Shown here in pieces: positions 31,207-42,492 of a stretch of DNA of 64,000 nucleotides. The DNA is from an uncultured Pirellulaceae bacterium (lineage in GTDB: Bacteria; Planctomycetota; Planctomycetia; Pirellulales; Pirellulaceae). Numbering within the stretch: position 1 is the stretch's first letter; each line of letters opens with the position of its first letter. The notes beneath the pieces are model-generated. The model saw only the letters and a program-made list of their open reading frames with translations. It searched no databases and was not told the origin of the DNA. The stretch covers positions 1 to 64,000 of the forward strand of contig CALFUT010000041.1 in NCBI GenBank assembly GCA_937929805.1, in the 5' to 3' direction. The translations under genes and the position numbers were made by a program.

Positions 31207-31950
31207 TCAGGGTTTCACTCCGGTGAATTGTTTCATTCGCTCAGTAAACCAATCGCGTGATGTTACGAATGGGATGTGGCCAGCTGCAACTTCGTGAAGC
31301 CGCGCATCGGGAATTTCTTGGGCGAGAAATCGTCCGGCTTCAGCAGGAATGACTCGGTCTTCCGTGCCGACGATCACTTCTGTTGCACACTGAATGTTCT
31401 TGATCGACTCGCGAAGGTCCGTGGATCGCAGCAAGTTCAATCCTGACTGCAGGGTGTTCCACGAAGTGGATGGTTCTGAAAAGACGTCATTGGCCAGTTC
31501 ACGCGACCGGACTCGCGCGTCGGTTGCCGCTCCAAGCTGCAGCAGGAAAAACCGAGCTAACGCTTTGGGGTAGTCTTTTTCGAACTGATCCGACAAGTTC
31601 TGCATTGCCGTCTCACTGGAGCCGTGCTGCCAGAGGTCATCTTGCATGAACTTGGGGGTCGAGCAAACCAAAACCAATCTTTCGATCCGTTTGGGTTGCT
31701 TTAGCGCGGCGGTCATTGCAACCATCCCGCCCAGCGACCACCCACACCAGATTGCAGACGCGGGGGCTTGGTCCAGAACCGCGTCCGCGATGTCGGACAA
31801 GTTCTCTCCCGGCGGTTGGTCCGCCAGCGAACCGTAGCCCGGCAGGTCGATTGTGGTTACGTGAAAAACCTGCTCGAGCGACGGGATCACACCATTCCAG
31901 ACCTTTGAATTGACTCCCCAGCCGTGCAAAAGTACAAGGTTTGGTTTCAT
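31207..31950 (-). CDS. bioH: Alpha/beta hydrolase, BioH-like pimeloyl-ACP methyl ester carboxylesterase
   Basis: LVLLHGWGVNSKVWNGV, WCGWSLGGMVAM nucleophile elbow; in a bio operon. Confidence 0.8.
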   Translation of the reverse strand: MKPNLVLLHGWGVNSKVWNGVIPSLEQVFHVTTIDLPGYGSLADQPPGENLSDIADAVLDQAPASAIWCGWSLGGMVAMTAALKQPKRIERLVLVCSTPKFMQDDLWQHGSSETAMQNLSDQFEKDYPKALARFFLLQLGAATDARVRSRELANDVFSEPSTSWNTLQSGLNLLRSTDLRESIKNIQCATEVIVGTEDRVIPAEAGRFLAQEIPDARLHEVAAGHIPFVTSRDWFTERMKQFTGVKP

Positions 31951-33137
31951 GATGCGTCCTCCGCAGCGATTAACTGCCGGAAGGCGTCGTCGGTCAAGAC
32001 GGACAACAGTTTGTCGATGTCTTCGTCGGTATGATCGGCTCGGAAAGTCAGGCGGATTCGGGCAGAGCCAATAGGCACGGTGGGGGGCCGAATCGCGATG
32101 CCAAGGATGCCGTTTTCTCGGAGCAACGCGTCCGCCGCGAGTGCACTTTTCTCGGAACCCAGAACAATTGGCTGGATGGCGGTGGGTGACGGCATCAGCG
32201 GCAGGCCTGCCTCAGCCGCTTCTTTGCGAAAACGATTGATCAAGGACTTTAATCGCTGACGACGCGACGGTTCGGATTGAATTAGATTGACGGCCGTGAT
32301 TGAAGCCGCAGCAACCGCCGGCGGCAGCGCCGTTGTGTAGATGTAGGTGCGAGCAAATTGGATAAGCGACTGAATGTAAATGGCATCGCCCGCGACAAAC
32401 GCTCCGAAGCTACCGGCTGCCTTGCCGAGTGTGCCCACCATCAAAACGTTGCCGCCGACTGGTACACCTTCCTGTTCCAATAGCCCAGCCCCGCTTGTGC
32501 CAAGGACGCCAAACCCGTGTGCGTCATCGACGACCAGCATCGCTTCTTGCTGTCGGCACAGTCCAGCCAGTTGTTGCACCGGCGCGACGTCACCGTCCAT
32601 GCTGAACGTTCCGTCAGTCAGAACCATTTTGCGATTGGCGTCGCTGCCTGCGAGCGATTTTTCAACCGAATTGATATCGAGATGCGGGTAGCGTTTCATC
32701 TTCACGGGGCTGATTGAGCCGGCATCCAACAGCGAAGCGTGATTCAGTTTGTCCTCCAGCAGTAAATCGTTGCGTGCGAGGAACGTTTGGGGGACCGCAA
32801 GGTTTGCCATGTATCCGGTTGAGAAAACAATCGCTTGCTGGGCGCCCAGCATCGCGGCCAGATCTTGCTCCAGCTGATGGTGGAGTTCTTGGTGACCGCA
32901 AACTAGGTGTGAAGCACCGCTGCCGGTGCCGAAGGTTTCGATGGCTTCGGCTGACGCTTGTTTTAACGCAGGGTGATTGGCTAGCGCGAGATAATCGTTA
33001 CTGCAAAAATTCAACAACGGTTGGCCGTCGATGGTCAGCGTTCGGCCCATCGGCGACTGGACGCGTTTCCGAGCCCGCCAACGATTTGCTTGTTCTCGTT
33101 GTTGGAAAGAACGCTCAATTTCCCCACGCCACGGCAT
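31947..33137 (-). CDS. bioF: 8-amino-7-oxononanoate synthase
   Basis: NDYLALANHPALKQA, GTGSGASHLVCGHQELHHQLE, VDDAHGFGVLG, GTLGKAAGSFGAFV. Confidence 0.95.
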   Translation of the reverse strand: MPWRGEIERSFQQREQANRWRARKRVQSPMGRTLTIDGQPLLNFCSNDYLALANHPALKQASAEAIETFGTGSGASHLVCGHQELHHQLEQDLAAMLGAQQAIVFSTGYMANLAVPQTFLARNDLLLEDKLNHASLLDAGSISPVKMKRYPHLDINSVEKSLAGSDANRKMVLTDGTFSMDGDVAPVQQLAGLCRQQEAMLVVDDAHGFGVLGTSGAGLLEQEGVPVGGNVLMVGTLGKAAGSFGAFVAGDAIYIQSLIQFARTYIYTTALPPAVAAASITAVNLIQSEPSRRQRLKSLINRFRKEAAEAGLPLMPSPTAIQPIVLGSEKSALAADALLRENGILGIAIRPPTVPIGSARIRLTFRADHTDEDIDKLLSVLTDDAFRQLIAAEDAS

Positions 33138-34144
33138 TACTGTTGGCAGCCGGACGCGGAAATGCCCAGCTTCTCGAAAAGATCACGATCATGCTTGACG
33201 GTCGCGTTGCCAGTGGTCAGCAGTTGGTCGCCGTAAAAGATGCTGTTGGCTCCCGCTAGAAAGCAGAGTGCCTGCATTTGGTCGTTCATCTCTTCGCGGC
33301 CTGCTGAAAGGCGAACGTAAGACTTAGGCATCAAGATCCGAGCCACGGCGACGGTGCGAACGAAGTCGAACGGGTCGATGTCGTCCTGTTCGGCCAGCGG
33401 AGTGCCGGCGACCTTGACCAGATTGTTGATCGGCACGCTTTCGGGTGGCGGATCTAAATTGGCCAGAGTCAGCAGTAGGCCGACTCGATCTGCTTGATCC
33501 TCACCCATGCCGACGATGCCTCCGCAGCAAACTTTCATGCCGGCATCGCGAACGTTTTTCAAAGTTTCCAAGCGGTCGTCATAAGTCCGCGTTGTGATGA
33601 TTTCGCCGTAGAACTCGGGCGACGTGTCCAAGTTGTGGTTGTAGTAATCCAAGCCGGCATCCGTCAACGCTTGAGCGTGTTCTTCGTTCAGCATCCCAAG
33701 AGTCGCACATGTTTCTAGGCCAAGTGCTTTGACGGCTTTGACGGCAGCCGAAACTTCAGCGATGTCGGAATCTTTTGGGCTGCGCCATGCGGCACCCATG
33801 CAGAACCGCCCTGCCCCGTTGGCTTTCGCTTTTTCGGCTGCGGCGACGATCTGATCTAGCGGCAACAGTTTTTCTTTTTTCAATCCGGTTTTATACCGAG
33901 CACTTTGCGGGCAGTACGCGCAGTCTTCGGGGCAAGCACCGGTTTTGATGCTTAGCAAGCTACTCAGCTGAACCTTGTTGGCATCGTGGTTCTCTCGATG
34001 CACCGAAGCGGCTTGGAAAATCAGGTCGTTGAACGGTAGCTCAAAAAGATCGGCCACTTGTTGGCGGGTCCAAGTGGTCTGAGGAGTTGTCTCGGGGGCG
34101 GTTTTTAGTTCGGGCATGGTTGGAGCGATAAAAATGTCATGCAA
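33137..34144 (-). CDS. bioB: Biotin synthase
   Basis: [20 protein letters not shown] CxxxCxxC radical SAM motif. Confidence 0.97.
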   Translation of the reverse strand: MHDIFIAPTMPELKTAPETTPQTTWTRQQVADLFELPFNDLIFQAASVHRENHDANKVQLSSLLSIKTGACPEDCAYCPQSARYKTGLKKEKLLPLDQIVAAAEKAKANGAGRFCMGAAWRSPKDSDIAEVSAAVKAVKALGLETCATLGMLNEEHAQALTDAGLDYYNHNLDTSPEFYGEIITTRTYDDRLETLKNVRDAGMKVCCGGIVGMGEDQADRVGLLLTLANLDPPPESVPINNLVKVAGTPLAEQDDIDPFDFVRTVAVARILMPKSYVRLSAGREEMNDQMQALCFLAGANSIFYGDQLLTTGNATVKHDRDLFEKLGISASGCQQ

Positions 34145-34225
34145 TTGCGATTTTGAGCCGATCTCGTAGCTACGATTTTAACATGAACCGGACGTTTCGT
34201 CAGTGGCAAGGAAGACACCGATTCT

Positions 34226-35485
34226 TCATTGCGCGTTGATAAAACCTGAAATGGCGTCGCAAAGTAGAGCGAGGTCCGCTTGGTCGATCGTAAACGCGGG
34301 AGCCAGATAGATCGTGTCCCGGATCGGGCGAATCCAAACGCCCCGGTCCACGAAAAAACTGACGGCTTGAGCGACGTCAACCTCGTGCTGCATCCGAACG
34401 GCTCCGATGGCTCCTAAGCAGTGAATCGAATTAACGGCGTCGGCCGAAGCCAAAGGGCATAACCGTTCACGCAGTTGATTCTCAATTGCCGCGACTTGGT
34501 CCAAGCGAGGCTCCGTTTCAAAAAGTTTGATCGAGGCATTCGCGGCAGCGCAGGCGATCGGGTTGCCCATGAACGTGGGGCCGTGCATGAGAGCATGCGC
34601 GGAATTGTCCGAGTGAAAGGCGTTGTAGATTCTCTCGGTGGCGATCGTCGCTGCCAGTCCGACGCTGCATCCGGTTAGGCCTTTGCCAACGCAAACAATG
34701 TCGGGTTCGATTTCCGCTTGCTCGAAAGCGAACATGGTTCCCGTGCGACCGAAACCGGTGGCGACTTCGTCAGCGATGAAGATCAGATCGTGTTCGCGGC
34801 AGGCGTCGAACACTGCACGAAGCGTGTCGGCGGAATGGAAACGCATCCCGGCCGCCATCTGCGCGAGTGGCTCTATGATGACGCCCGCTAATTGGTCTTG
34901 GTGAGTTTCTAGGAACTGCTTGAACTGGACCAGCGCCGATTCGCTTTCTGGCAAGGGCTGTGGAAATTGCTGAAGCAAAAATCCCTTGAAGTGAGCGTGC
35001 ATGCTATCTTCGGGATCGCAGAGGCTCATCGCGCCCGTCGTGTCGCCATGGTAAGAGTTTTGAAAACATACGAAGCGATTTTTCTTGGCCGCCGCACTCT
35101 GCTGGTTCCGCCAAAACTGAACAGCCATCTTCATAGCGACCTCGACGGCCACTGATCCCGAGTCCACCAAGAACACTTTGTTGTGTTCGCCCGGCAAAAG
35201 ATTCGCCAAGGATTCCGATAGCTGCCGCGCGGGTTCGTGGATCAAGCCGCCCATCATGATGTGCGGCATGTTGGCGGCTTGCTTTTGAATTGCCTTGACG
35301 ATTTCAGGATGGTTGTAGCCGTGGCAGGCGGTCCACCACGAAGCGATTCCATCGATCAACGTTCGCCCGTCGGCCAGATGAATCCGCGTTCCTTCGGTCG
35401 CCGCGACGTTCAATGGCGGCAATGCCGTTTTCATTTGCGAATACGGCATCCAAAGGGGCGTGTGAAGGGCGGGTTGAGACGGCAT
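34226..35485 (-). CDS. bioA: Adenosylmethionine-8-amino-7-oxononanoate aminotransferase
   Basis: DGIASWWTACHGYNHPEI, YHGDTTGAMS, IADEVATGFGRTG, VGKGLTGC PLP lysine. Confidence 0.95.
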   Translation of the reverse strand: MPSQPALHTPLWMPYSQMKTALPPLNVAATEGTRIHLADGRTLIDGIASWWTACHGYNHPEIVKAIQKQAANMPHIMMGGLIHEPARQLSESLANLLPGEHNKVFLVDSGSVAVEVAMKMAVQFWRNQQSAAAKKNRFVCFQNSYHGDTTGAMSLCDPEDSMHAHFKGFLLQQFPQPLPESESALVQFKQFLETHQDQLAGVIIEPLAQMAAGMRFHSADTLRAVFDACREHDLIFIADEVATGFGRTGTMFAFEQAEIEPDIVCVGKGLTGCSVGLAATIATERIYNAFHSDNSAHALMHGPTFMGNPIACAAANASIKLFETEPRLDQVAAIENQLRERLCPLASADAVNSIHCLGAIGAVRMQHEVDVAQAVSFFVDRGVWIRPIRDTIYLAPAFTIDQADLALLCDAISGFINAQ

Positions 35486-35639
35486 GGACTGACGGTTTTT
35501 GGGGAAAGACGAATCGAGTCAAAAATAACTGGGAAACGATGTGGTCAGAACGGTTTTGAGCAACCTATAATCGTTGAAGACGGTCTGCGGGTCCACCGCC
35601 GCGAACGAAATCTCCCGTTGAATCCTTGAGGATAATCTG

Positions 35640-36212
35640 ATGAGTTCCGTGCAAAAATCAATTAACTTGATGTCGGTCGAGGAATACCTTGCGTGGGAGC
35701 GTGAGCAAGTCGAGAAGCACGAGTATTATGGCGGCGAAGTTTTTTCGCAGCCTGGGGGGACTCGGCGTCACAGTTTGATTGGCGGCAATCTTTGTGCTGA
35801 GTTAACGATTGCTCTGAAAGGCCAGCCGTGTGAAGTGCACGGCAGTGACATGCGAGTCCACATCAAGGCGAATGACTCGCAGGTTTATCCTGATGTGTCG
35901 ATCGTTTGTCCGCCGATTGAGGCCGATACCAACGATGTGATCTCGAATCCCGTGCTTGTCGCGGAGGTTTTGTCGCCCTCAACCGCCGACTTTGATCGTG
36001 GCACGAAGTTCGGTCACTACCGTCTGCTTCCTTCATTGCGAGAATATTTGGTTCTTTGGCAGGACGAAGCTCGAGCGGAGCACCATGTGATGCAAGAGGC
36101 GGGTGTTTGGGTGTTGAAGGAAATCGTTGGTCTGGATCAGACACTGGATTTGGCAAGCATCGGTAAATCAATTTTGATGTCGGATGTTTACGACAAAGTT
36201 GACTTCGAGTGA
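35640..36212 (+). CDS. Uma2-family (DUF820) PD-(D/E)XK-like protein
   Basis: MSVEEYLAWEREQVEKHEYYGGEVF...YPDVSIVCPP...PVLVAEVLSPSTADFDRGTKF. Confidence 0.9.
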   Translation: MSSVQKSINLMSVEEYLAWEREQVEKHEYYGGEVFSQPGGTRRHSLIGGNLCAELTIALKGQPCEVHGSDMRVHIKANDSQVYPDVSIVCPPIEADTNDVISNPVLVAEVLSPSTADFDRGTKFGHYRLLPSLREYLVLWQDEARAEHHVMQEAGVWVLKEIVGLDQTLDLASIGKSILMSDVYDKVDFE

Positions 36213-36224
36213 GTTTTGAAAGCC

Positions 36225-36290
36225 ACGAATTTCACGAATCACCACGCATGAGCTGCGTAGTAGATTCGTGGAGATTGGTGTGATTCGTAG
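36225..36290. repeat. Intergenic palindrome, CACGAAT-type family
   Basis: CACGAATTTCACGAATCACCACG...CGTGGAGATTGGTGTGATTCGTA inverted repeat. Confidence 0.8.
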
Positions 36291-36339
36291 CTGTTCAATT
36301 CACAATCCTTCCGTACTCAAGTTTTTTTAAATCGGCTGC

Positions 36340-39300
36340 TCACACCATCGAGAATCGTTCTTGGAGCGATTCGACTTCCATTTCCTCGCTGCGGAGAGCG
36401 GTCATGGCTTGGACGGCGGCCTCGGCGGCTTGGATCGTCGTGATGCATGGGACGCCATGCTGCACCGCTGCGGCGCGGATGCTGCCTTCGTCGGTGCGAG
36501 CACCTTTGCCAATAGGCGTGTTGATGATTAAGTCGATGTCCTCGTTTTTCATGTGGTCGATCAGGTTCGGATGACCTTCAATGATCTTCTTGACGGATTC
36601 GACTTCGATGCCGGCCTCTTGAAGGCGTTTCGCAGTTCCCGATGTGGAAATGATCACGAAACCAAGTTCCTTCAACTGACGAGCGACCTCGACGACCCGT
36701 TCTTTATGGCGATCGGTCACGCTAACAAAGATGCGACCGGATTCGGGCAGATTGACTCCGGCAGCCAGTTGTCCTTTGGCGAACGCGATCGCGAAATTGC
36801 GACCGATGCCCATGACCTCGCCCGTACTTCGCATCTCGGGGCCCAACACGATGTCGACGCCGGCGAACTTGCGGAATGGAAAGACACTTTCTTTGCACGA
36901 GACGCGAGACGGCACAGGCTCTTGCGTAAAACCAAGGTCGGCCAGTTTTGCACCGGCCATGACTTTTGCCGCGATGCTGGCGACCGCGACACCGGTTGCT
37001 TTGGCGACAAAAGGAACGGTGCGGCTGGCTCGGGGATTCACCTCAAGCACGTAAACATTCCAGCCATCGGCTTCTTTCTTGACGGCAAACTGCACGTTCA
37101 TCAGTCCGACGACATTTAGGTGCTTCGCCATCGCGATCGTTGACGCTCGAATTTCATCGATCACCGACTCTTCAAGCGAGTACGGTGGAATCACGCAGGC
37201 CGAGTCACCGCTGTGCACACCGGCTTCTTCGATGTGTTCCATGATGCCAGCAACGACGGCATCGGTCCCATCGGCAACACAGTCAACGTCGACTTCGATC
37301 GCGTCTTCGAGGAATCGATCGATCAGCACCGGTTGCCCAGCCGCGACGATGAACGCTTCCAGCACAAATCGTTCCAGCTGAGACTTGTCGTAGCAGATCT
37401 CCATGGCTCGACCACCCAGTACGAAACTTGGACGAACGAGAACCGGATATCCAATTTCTGCAACTTCGCGGCGAGCTTCCTCCATAGTGCGAGCAATGCC
37501 ATTGGCCGGTTGCTTCAAGTCCAAAGTGTGTAGCAGTTTTTGGAATTGTTCGCGGTCTTCGGCCGAGTCAATCGTGTCGACGGACGTTCCGATGATCGGC
37601 ACGCCGGCGTCGGACAAAGCTCTGGCGAGATTCAGCGGAGTCTGTCCTCCGAATTGAACGATGACGCCATCAGGTTGAATGCGATCACAGATGTTCAGCA
37701 CGTCCTCGACGGTCAACGGCTCAAAGAACAAAATATCACTGGTGTCGTAATCGGTGCTGACAGTTTCCGGATTTGAGTTCACCATCACGGACTCGATGCC
37801 CATTTCACGCAACGCATAGCTGGCGTGGCAGCAGCAGTAATCGAACTCGATGCCCTGCCCGATTCGGTTGGGACCACCGCCAAGAATCATGATCCGCTTC
37901 TTGTCCGATTTGGCTGGCGCTTCACATTCGCTTTCGTAGGTCGAGTAGTAGTACGGCGTGTACGCTTCAAATTCTGCGGCGCAGGTGTCGACCGATTTGT
38001 AGGTTGAGATGACGCCCAGAGTTTTTCTGATTTCACGAATCTCTAGTTCGGTCGTTTCCCAGATGTGAGCCATCTGTCGATCCGAGAAACCGGCCTGCTT
38101 GGCGGTCAACATCTGGTCGTGAGTCAAGTTCGCCAGCTTAATTGACCGCAATTGTTCCTCCATTTGCACGATTCCGTACAAATGGTCAAGGAACCAGCGA
38201 TCGATGCGAGTCAGTTCGAAAACGTCCTCGATCGTCATCCCGCTTTTAAACGCGTATCGCAGATACCATGGCCTTTCCGAATTTGGGACAGACAGCTTGG
38301 CTTTAATGGTGTCTGCATCGGGTTGTTCATCGGTTCCCCACAGATCTTTGGGGCCGCAACCGAAGCCAAAACTGCCGACTTCTAGTCCGCGAAGAGCTTT
38401 TTGGAAGGACTCTTTAAAGGTCCGGCCGATGGCCATTGTTTCGCCAACGCTTTTCATTTGCGTCATCAGCGTGGCGTCGGCCTCTGGAAATTTCTCGAAC
38501 GTGAAGCGAGGAATTTTGGTCACGACGTAGTCGATCGTTGGCTCGAAGCAAGCCAATGTTTCCTTGGTGATATCGTTTGGCAGTTCATGCAGTCGGTAGC
38601 CGACGGCCAGCTTGGCCGCGATCTTCGCGATCGGGAAACCGGTTGCCTTGGACGCGAGAGCACTCGATCGACTAACGCGAGGATTCATCTCGATCACGAT
38701 CATTCGCCCGGAGGTAGGGTGGATCGCGAATTGAATGTTAGAACCACCCGTTTCGACACCGATCTCTCGAATGATTGCCAGACTGGCATCCCGCATTCGC
38801 TGGTATTCTTTGTCGGTCAGCGTTTGGGCCGGGGCTACTGTGATCGAGTCACCTGTGTGGACACCCATCGGATCAAGGTTTTCGATCGCGCAGATGATGA
38901 CGACGTTGTCATCCGCATCGCGGACGACTTCCATTTCGTACTCTTTCCAGCCGATGATGGATTCTTCGATCAACACTTCTGTTGTTGGCGACTGATCAAG
39001 GCCTCGACGAACCAGCGTATCGAACTCGTCACGGTTGTAAGCGATTGCCGATCCGCTGCCGCCCATGGTAAAGCTAGGGCGAATCAAGCAAGGGAGTCCG
39101 ACCTTTTCCATGATTTCCCGAGCGTGTTCGACAGTCTGAACGGTTTCGCCGGTGCAGATATCAAGGCCGCACTCGTGCATCGCGTCTTGGAATCGCTCGC
39201 GATTCTCGGCCTTGTCGATCACATCAGCGTCAGCCGCGATCATTTCGACGTTGTATTTTTCAAGGACCCCTTGAGCAGACAGTTCCATCGCCAAGTTCAA

Positions 39301-39585
39301 AGCCGTCTGGCCACCAAGCGTCGGAAGAAGTGCGTCCGGTTTCTCTCGAGCGATGATCTGTTCGACGATCTTCCAGTTGAGCGGTTCGATGTAAGTTCGC
39401 TCGGCCGTGGCGGGATCGGTCATGATCGTCGCTGGGTTGGAGTTTACCAGCACGACCTCGTAGCCTTCCTCACGCAATGCCTTGCACGCTTGAGTCCCGG
39501 AGTAGTCGAATTCGCAGGCCTGCCCAATCACAATCGGACCAGAGCCCAGCAGCAGAATTTTATGAATGTCATCGCGTCTTGGCAC
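36340..39585 (-). CDS. carB: Carbamoyl-phosphate synthase large subunit
   Basis: Full-length duplicated ATP-grasp architecture plus MGS-like C-terminus. Confidence 0.98.
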   Translation of the reverse strand: MPRRDDIHKILLLGSGPIVIGQACEFDYSGTQACKALREEGYEVVLVNSNPATIMTDPATAERTYIEPLNWKIVEQIIAREKPDALLPTLGGQTALNLAMELSAQGVLEKYNVEMIAADADVIDKAENRERFQDAMHECGLDICTGETVQTVEHAREIMEKVGLPCLIRPSFTMGGSGSAIAYNRDEFDTLVRRGLDQSPTTEVLIEESIIGWKEYEMEVVRDADDNVVIICAIENLDPMGVHTGDSITVAPAQTLTDKEYQRMRDASLAIIREIGVETGGSNIQFAIHPTSGRMIVIEMNPRVSRSSALASKATGFPIAKIAAKLAVGYRLHELPNDITKETLACFEPTIDYVVTKIPRFTFEKFPEADATLMTQMKSVGETMAIGRTFKESFQKALRGLEVGSFGFGCGPKDLWGTDEQPDADTIKAKLSVPNSERPWYLRYAFKSGMTIEDVFELTRIDRWFLDHLYGIVQMEEQLRSIKLANLTHDQMLTAKQAGFSDRQMAHIWETTELEIREIRKTLGVISTYKSVDTCAAEFEAYTPYYYSTYESECEAPAKSDKKRIMILGGGPNRIGQGIEFDYCCCHASYALREMGIESVMVNSNPETVSTDYDTSDILFFEPLTVEDVLNICDRIQPDGVIVQFGGQTPLNLARALSDAGVPIIGTSVDTIDSAEDREQFQKLLHTLDLKQPANGIARTMEEARREVAEIGYPVLVRPSFVLGGRAMEICYDKSQLERFVLEAFIVAAGQPVLIDRFLEDAIEVDVDCVADGTDAVVAGIMEHIEEAGVHSGDSACVIPPYSLEESVIDEIRASTIAMAKHLNVVGLMNVQFAVKKEADGWNVYVLEVNPRASRTVPFVAKATGVAVASIAAKVMAGAKLADLGFTQEPVPSRVSCKESVFPFRKFAGVDIVLGPEMRSTGEVMGIGRNFAIAFAKGQLAAGVNLPESGRIFVSVTDRHKERVVEVARQLKELGFVIISTSGTAKRLQEAGIEVESVKKIIEGHPNLIDHMKNEDIDLIINTPIGKGARTDEGSIRAAAVQHGVPCITTIQAAEAAVQAMTALRSEEMEVESLQERFSMV

Positions 39586-39813
39586 GAAAAATCACCTAAA
39601 AACGGAGGTCTTGGCTTGGAAAATAAAATTTCCCCAGCGTACCAACGAAGGGGGCATTCGGGCAAGCGGCCTGCCGAGTCATTTGGCCACTTTCAAGCCA
39701 AGCTTGAACCATGACTTTGGCGTTTCGATCTTTCGACTATCAAAGATTGCTGATCCAAGATTGGAACGATCAGATTGCAGGTTCCAGCGTCAGCTCCAAA
39801 ACCTTTTCCATCA

Positions 39814-40560
39814 TCAACGACGCTTGCGTTTGCGGGGGCGAGGCGGCAAATCGTTGTCGGGGTCGAGTAGCCGGACCGAGTCGAAAAAACGCTCGGCGGA
39901 AGCTCGATCGAAACGATCGATTTGCGCAAGCATTCGAAATTGGTACTGGCGAGCCCCCACCAGATACACTCGTTCGATGACGCGATACAGCACGTCACCG
40001 GCCGAGAACCGGTAGTTGATTTCTCGTCCGGGGTAACGCTCTAGGCGTATTTTCTTTTTCTCGGTGATCGAACCAAGCACATTCGCGACCGCAGTCGAAA
40101 CAGCTCCATCTAGAACGTCCTGTTGTTGAAGCGCGTTACGCGGGATCGTATGAAGGTCATGCCAGCCGGCAACGAACATGATCTCGCCGTTTTGCACGAC
40201 GGCCGAATGCAAGTGAACTTTGATCGCAGGCTCGTTCGCGACTGGAGCAAACGAACGCTCACGCAGTTTGGGTTTTTTCGGCATCTCGAATGAGGCTTCC
40301 ATGCCTTTGGGGCGGAACGTTTCCCACGCGTCATCAAGTCCGCGTTCGTCGCTTTCCGCCTTTTTGCCCTCAGAATCATCTTTCGTCTGAGAAGACTCCG
40401 CAGGCGTTTGTTTTGTCGCGGAACTGCTCTGAGGAGTCGGGGGTGAAGCCGCAAGGCCGACGGGCAAAAAAGCCGCCAAGACCCCAGCGGCTGCTAATGC
40501 CCCGACGGTCACCCAACGTAAAAGGTAACGATCGGTGCGGATGTTTGTTTGAAGCGTCAT
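39814..40560 (-). CDS. Membrane-anchored protein, unknown function
   Basis: ORF to 40734; start at 40560 (MTLQTNIRTDRYLLRWVTVGALAAAGVLAAFLPVG) gives a signal anchor followed by a Ser/Lys-rich linker. Confidence 0.55.
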   Translation of the reverse strand: MTLQTNIRTDRYLLRWVTVGALAAAGVLAAFLPVGLAASPPTPQSSSATKQTPAESSQTKDDSEGKKAESDERGLDDAWETFRPKGMEASFEMPKKPKLRERSFAPVANEPAIKVHLHSAVVQNGEIMFVAGWHDLHTIPRNALQQQDVLDGAVSTAVANVLGSITEKKKIRLERYPGREINYRFSAGDVLYRVIERVYLVGARQYQFRMLAQIDRFDRASAERFFDSVRLLDPDNDLPPRPRKRKRR

Positions 40561-40877
40561 TCCATTTTCTCCAGCGGCATGCGGCCGATCAGATTGCCAT
40601 TTCGCTTCGTGCAAAACGCTTCCGAGTTCGTCCATCGCGTAGGTATAGTTTAACGCTCGTCCACCGCTGCTCAACCAACCTGAATCGTTCCCTGGACCGT
40701 CGCCAACCATTTGGCCTACCAAAGCCTCCGTCAACTGAGTGAGTCAAAGCCCTGGTTTGACACTGTTTTTGCCAAGGTTTACGATCACGTTGACGATTTG
40801 GTGATTTGAGATCGAGCCTTAATGAAAACGTGGCTCGGGCGATCACCCCAAGATAAAATTTCCCTTCGAGGTCCAGC

Positions 40878-42254
<1,377 letters not shown>

Positions 42255-42492
42255 TTGGTACGGTTTCAGCGAGTGCTTGCTGGGCCATGATTTAAGCCTT
42301 CGGACACAGTAAAACGGGCCCGCGAGGGTTCCACAGGAAGTGGCTGGCCGGATTTTCTGGAGTCAATCGCTACAACCGTCAATATTGATGCAAGTCTGAT
42401 CAGGTGAATCTGATTTCGACGATCTCACCTTTGTTCACACACCTTCTGAATCTCTGTTTTCGGGAACCTTCGTCATCGTCCGCATTCGACCA

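Noticed and set aside
38401-39714. 437-aa plus-strand ORF (and other long plus-strand ORFs at 36553-38385)
   Set aside because: Antisense to the unambiguous carB gene; a by-product of GC-rich coding sequence.
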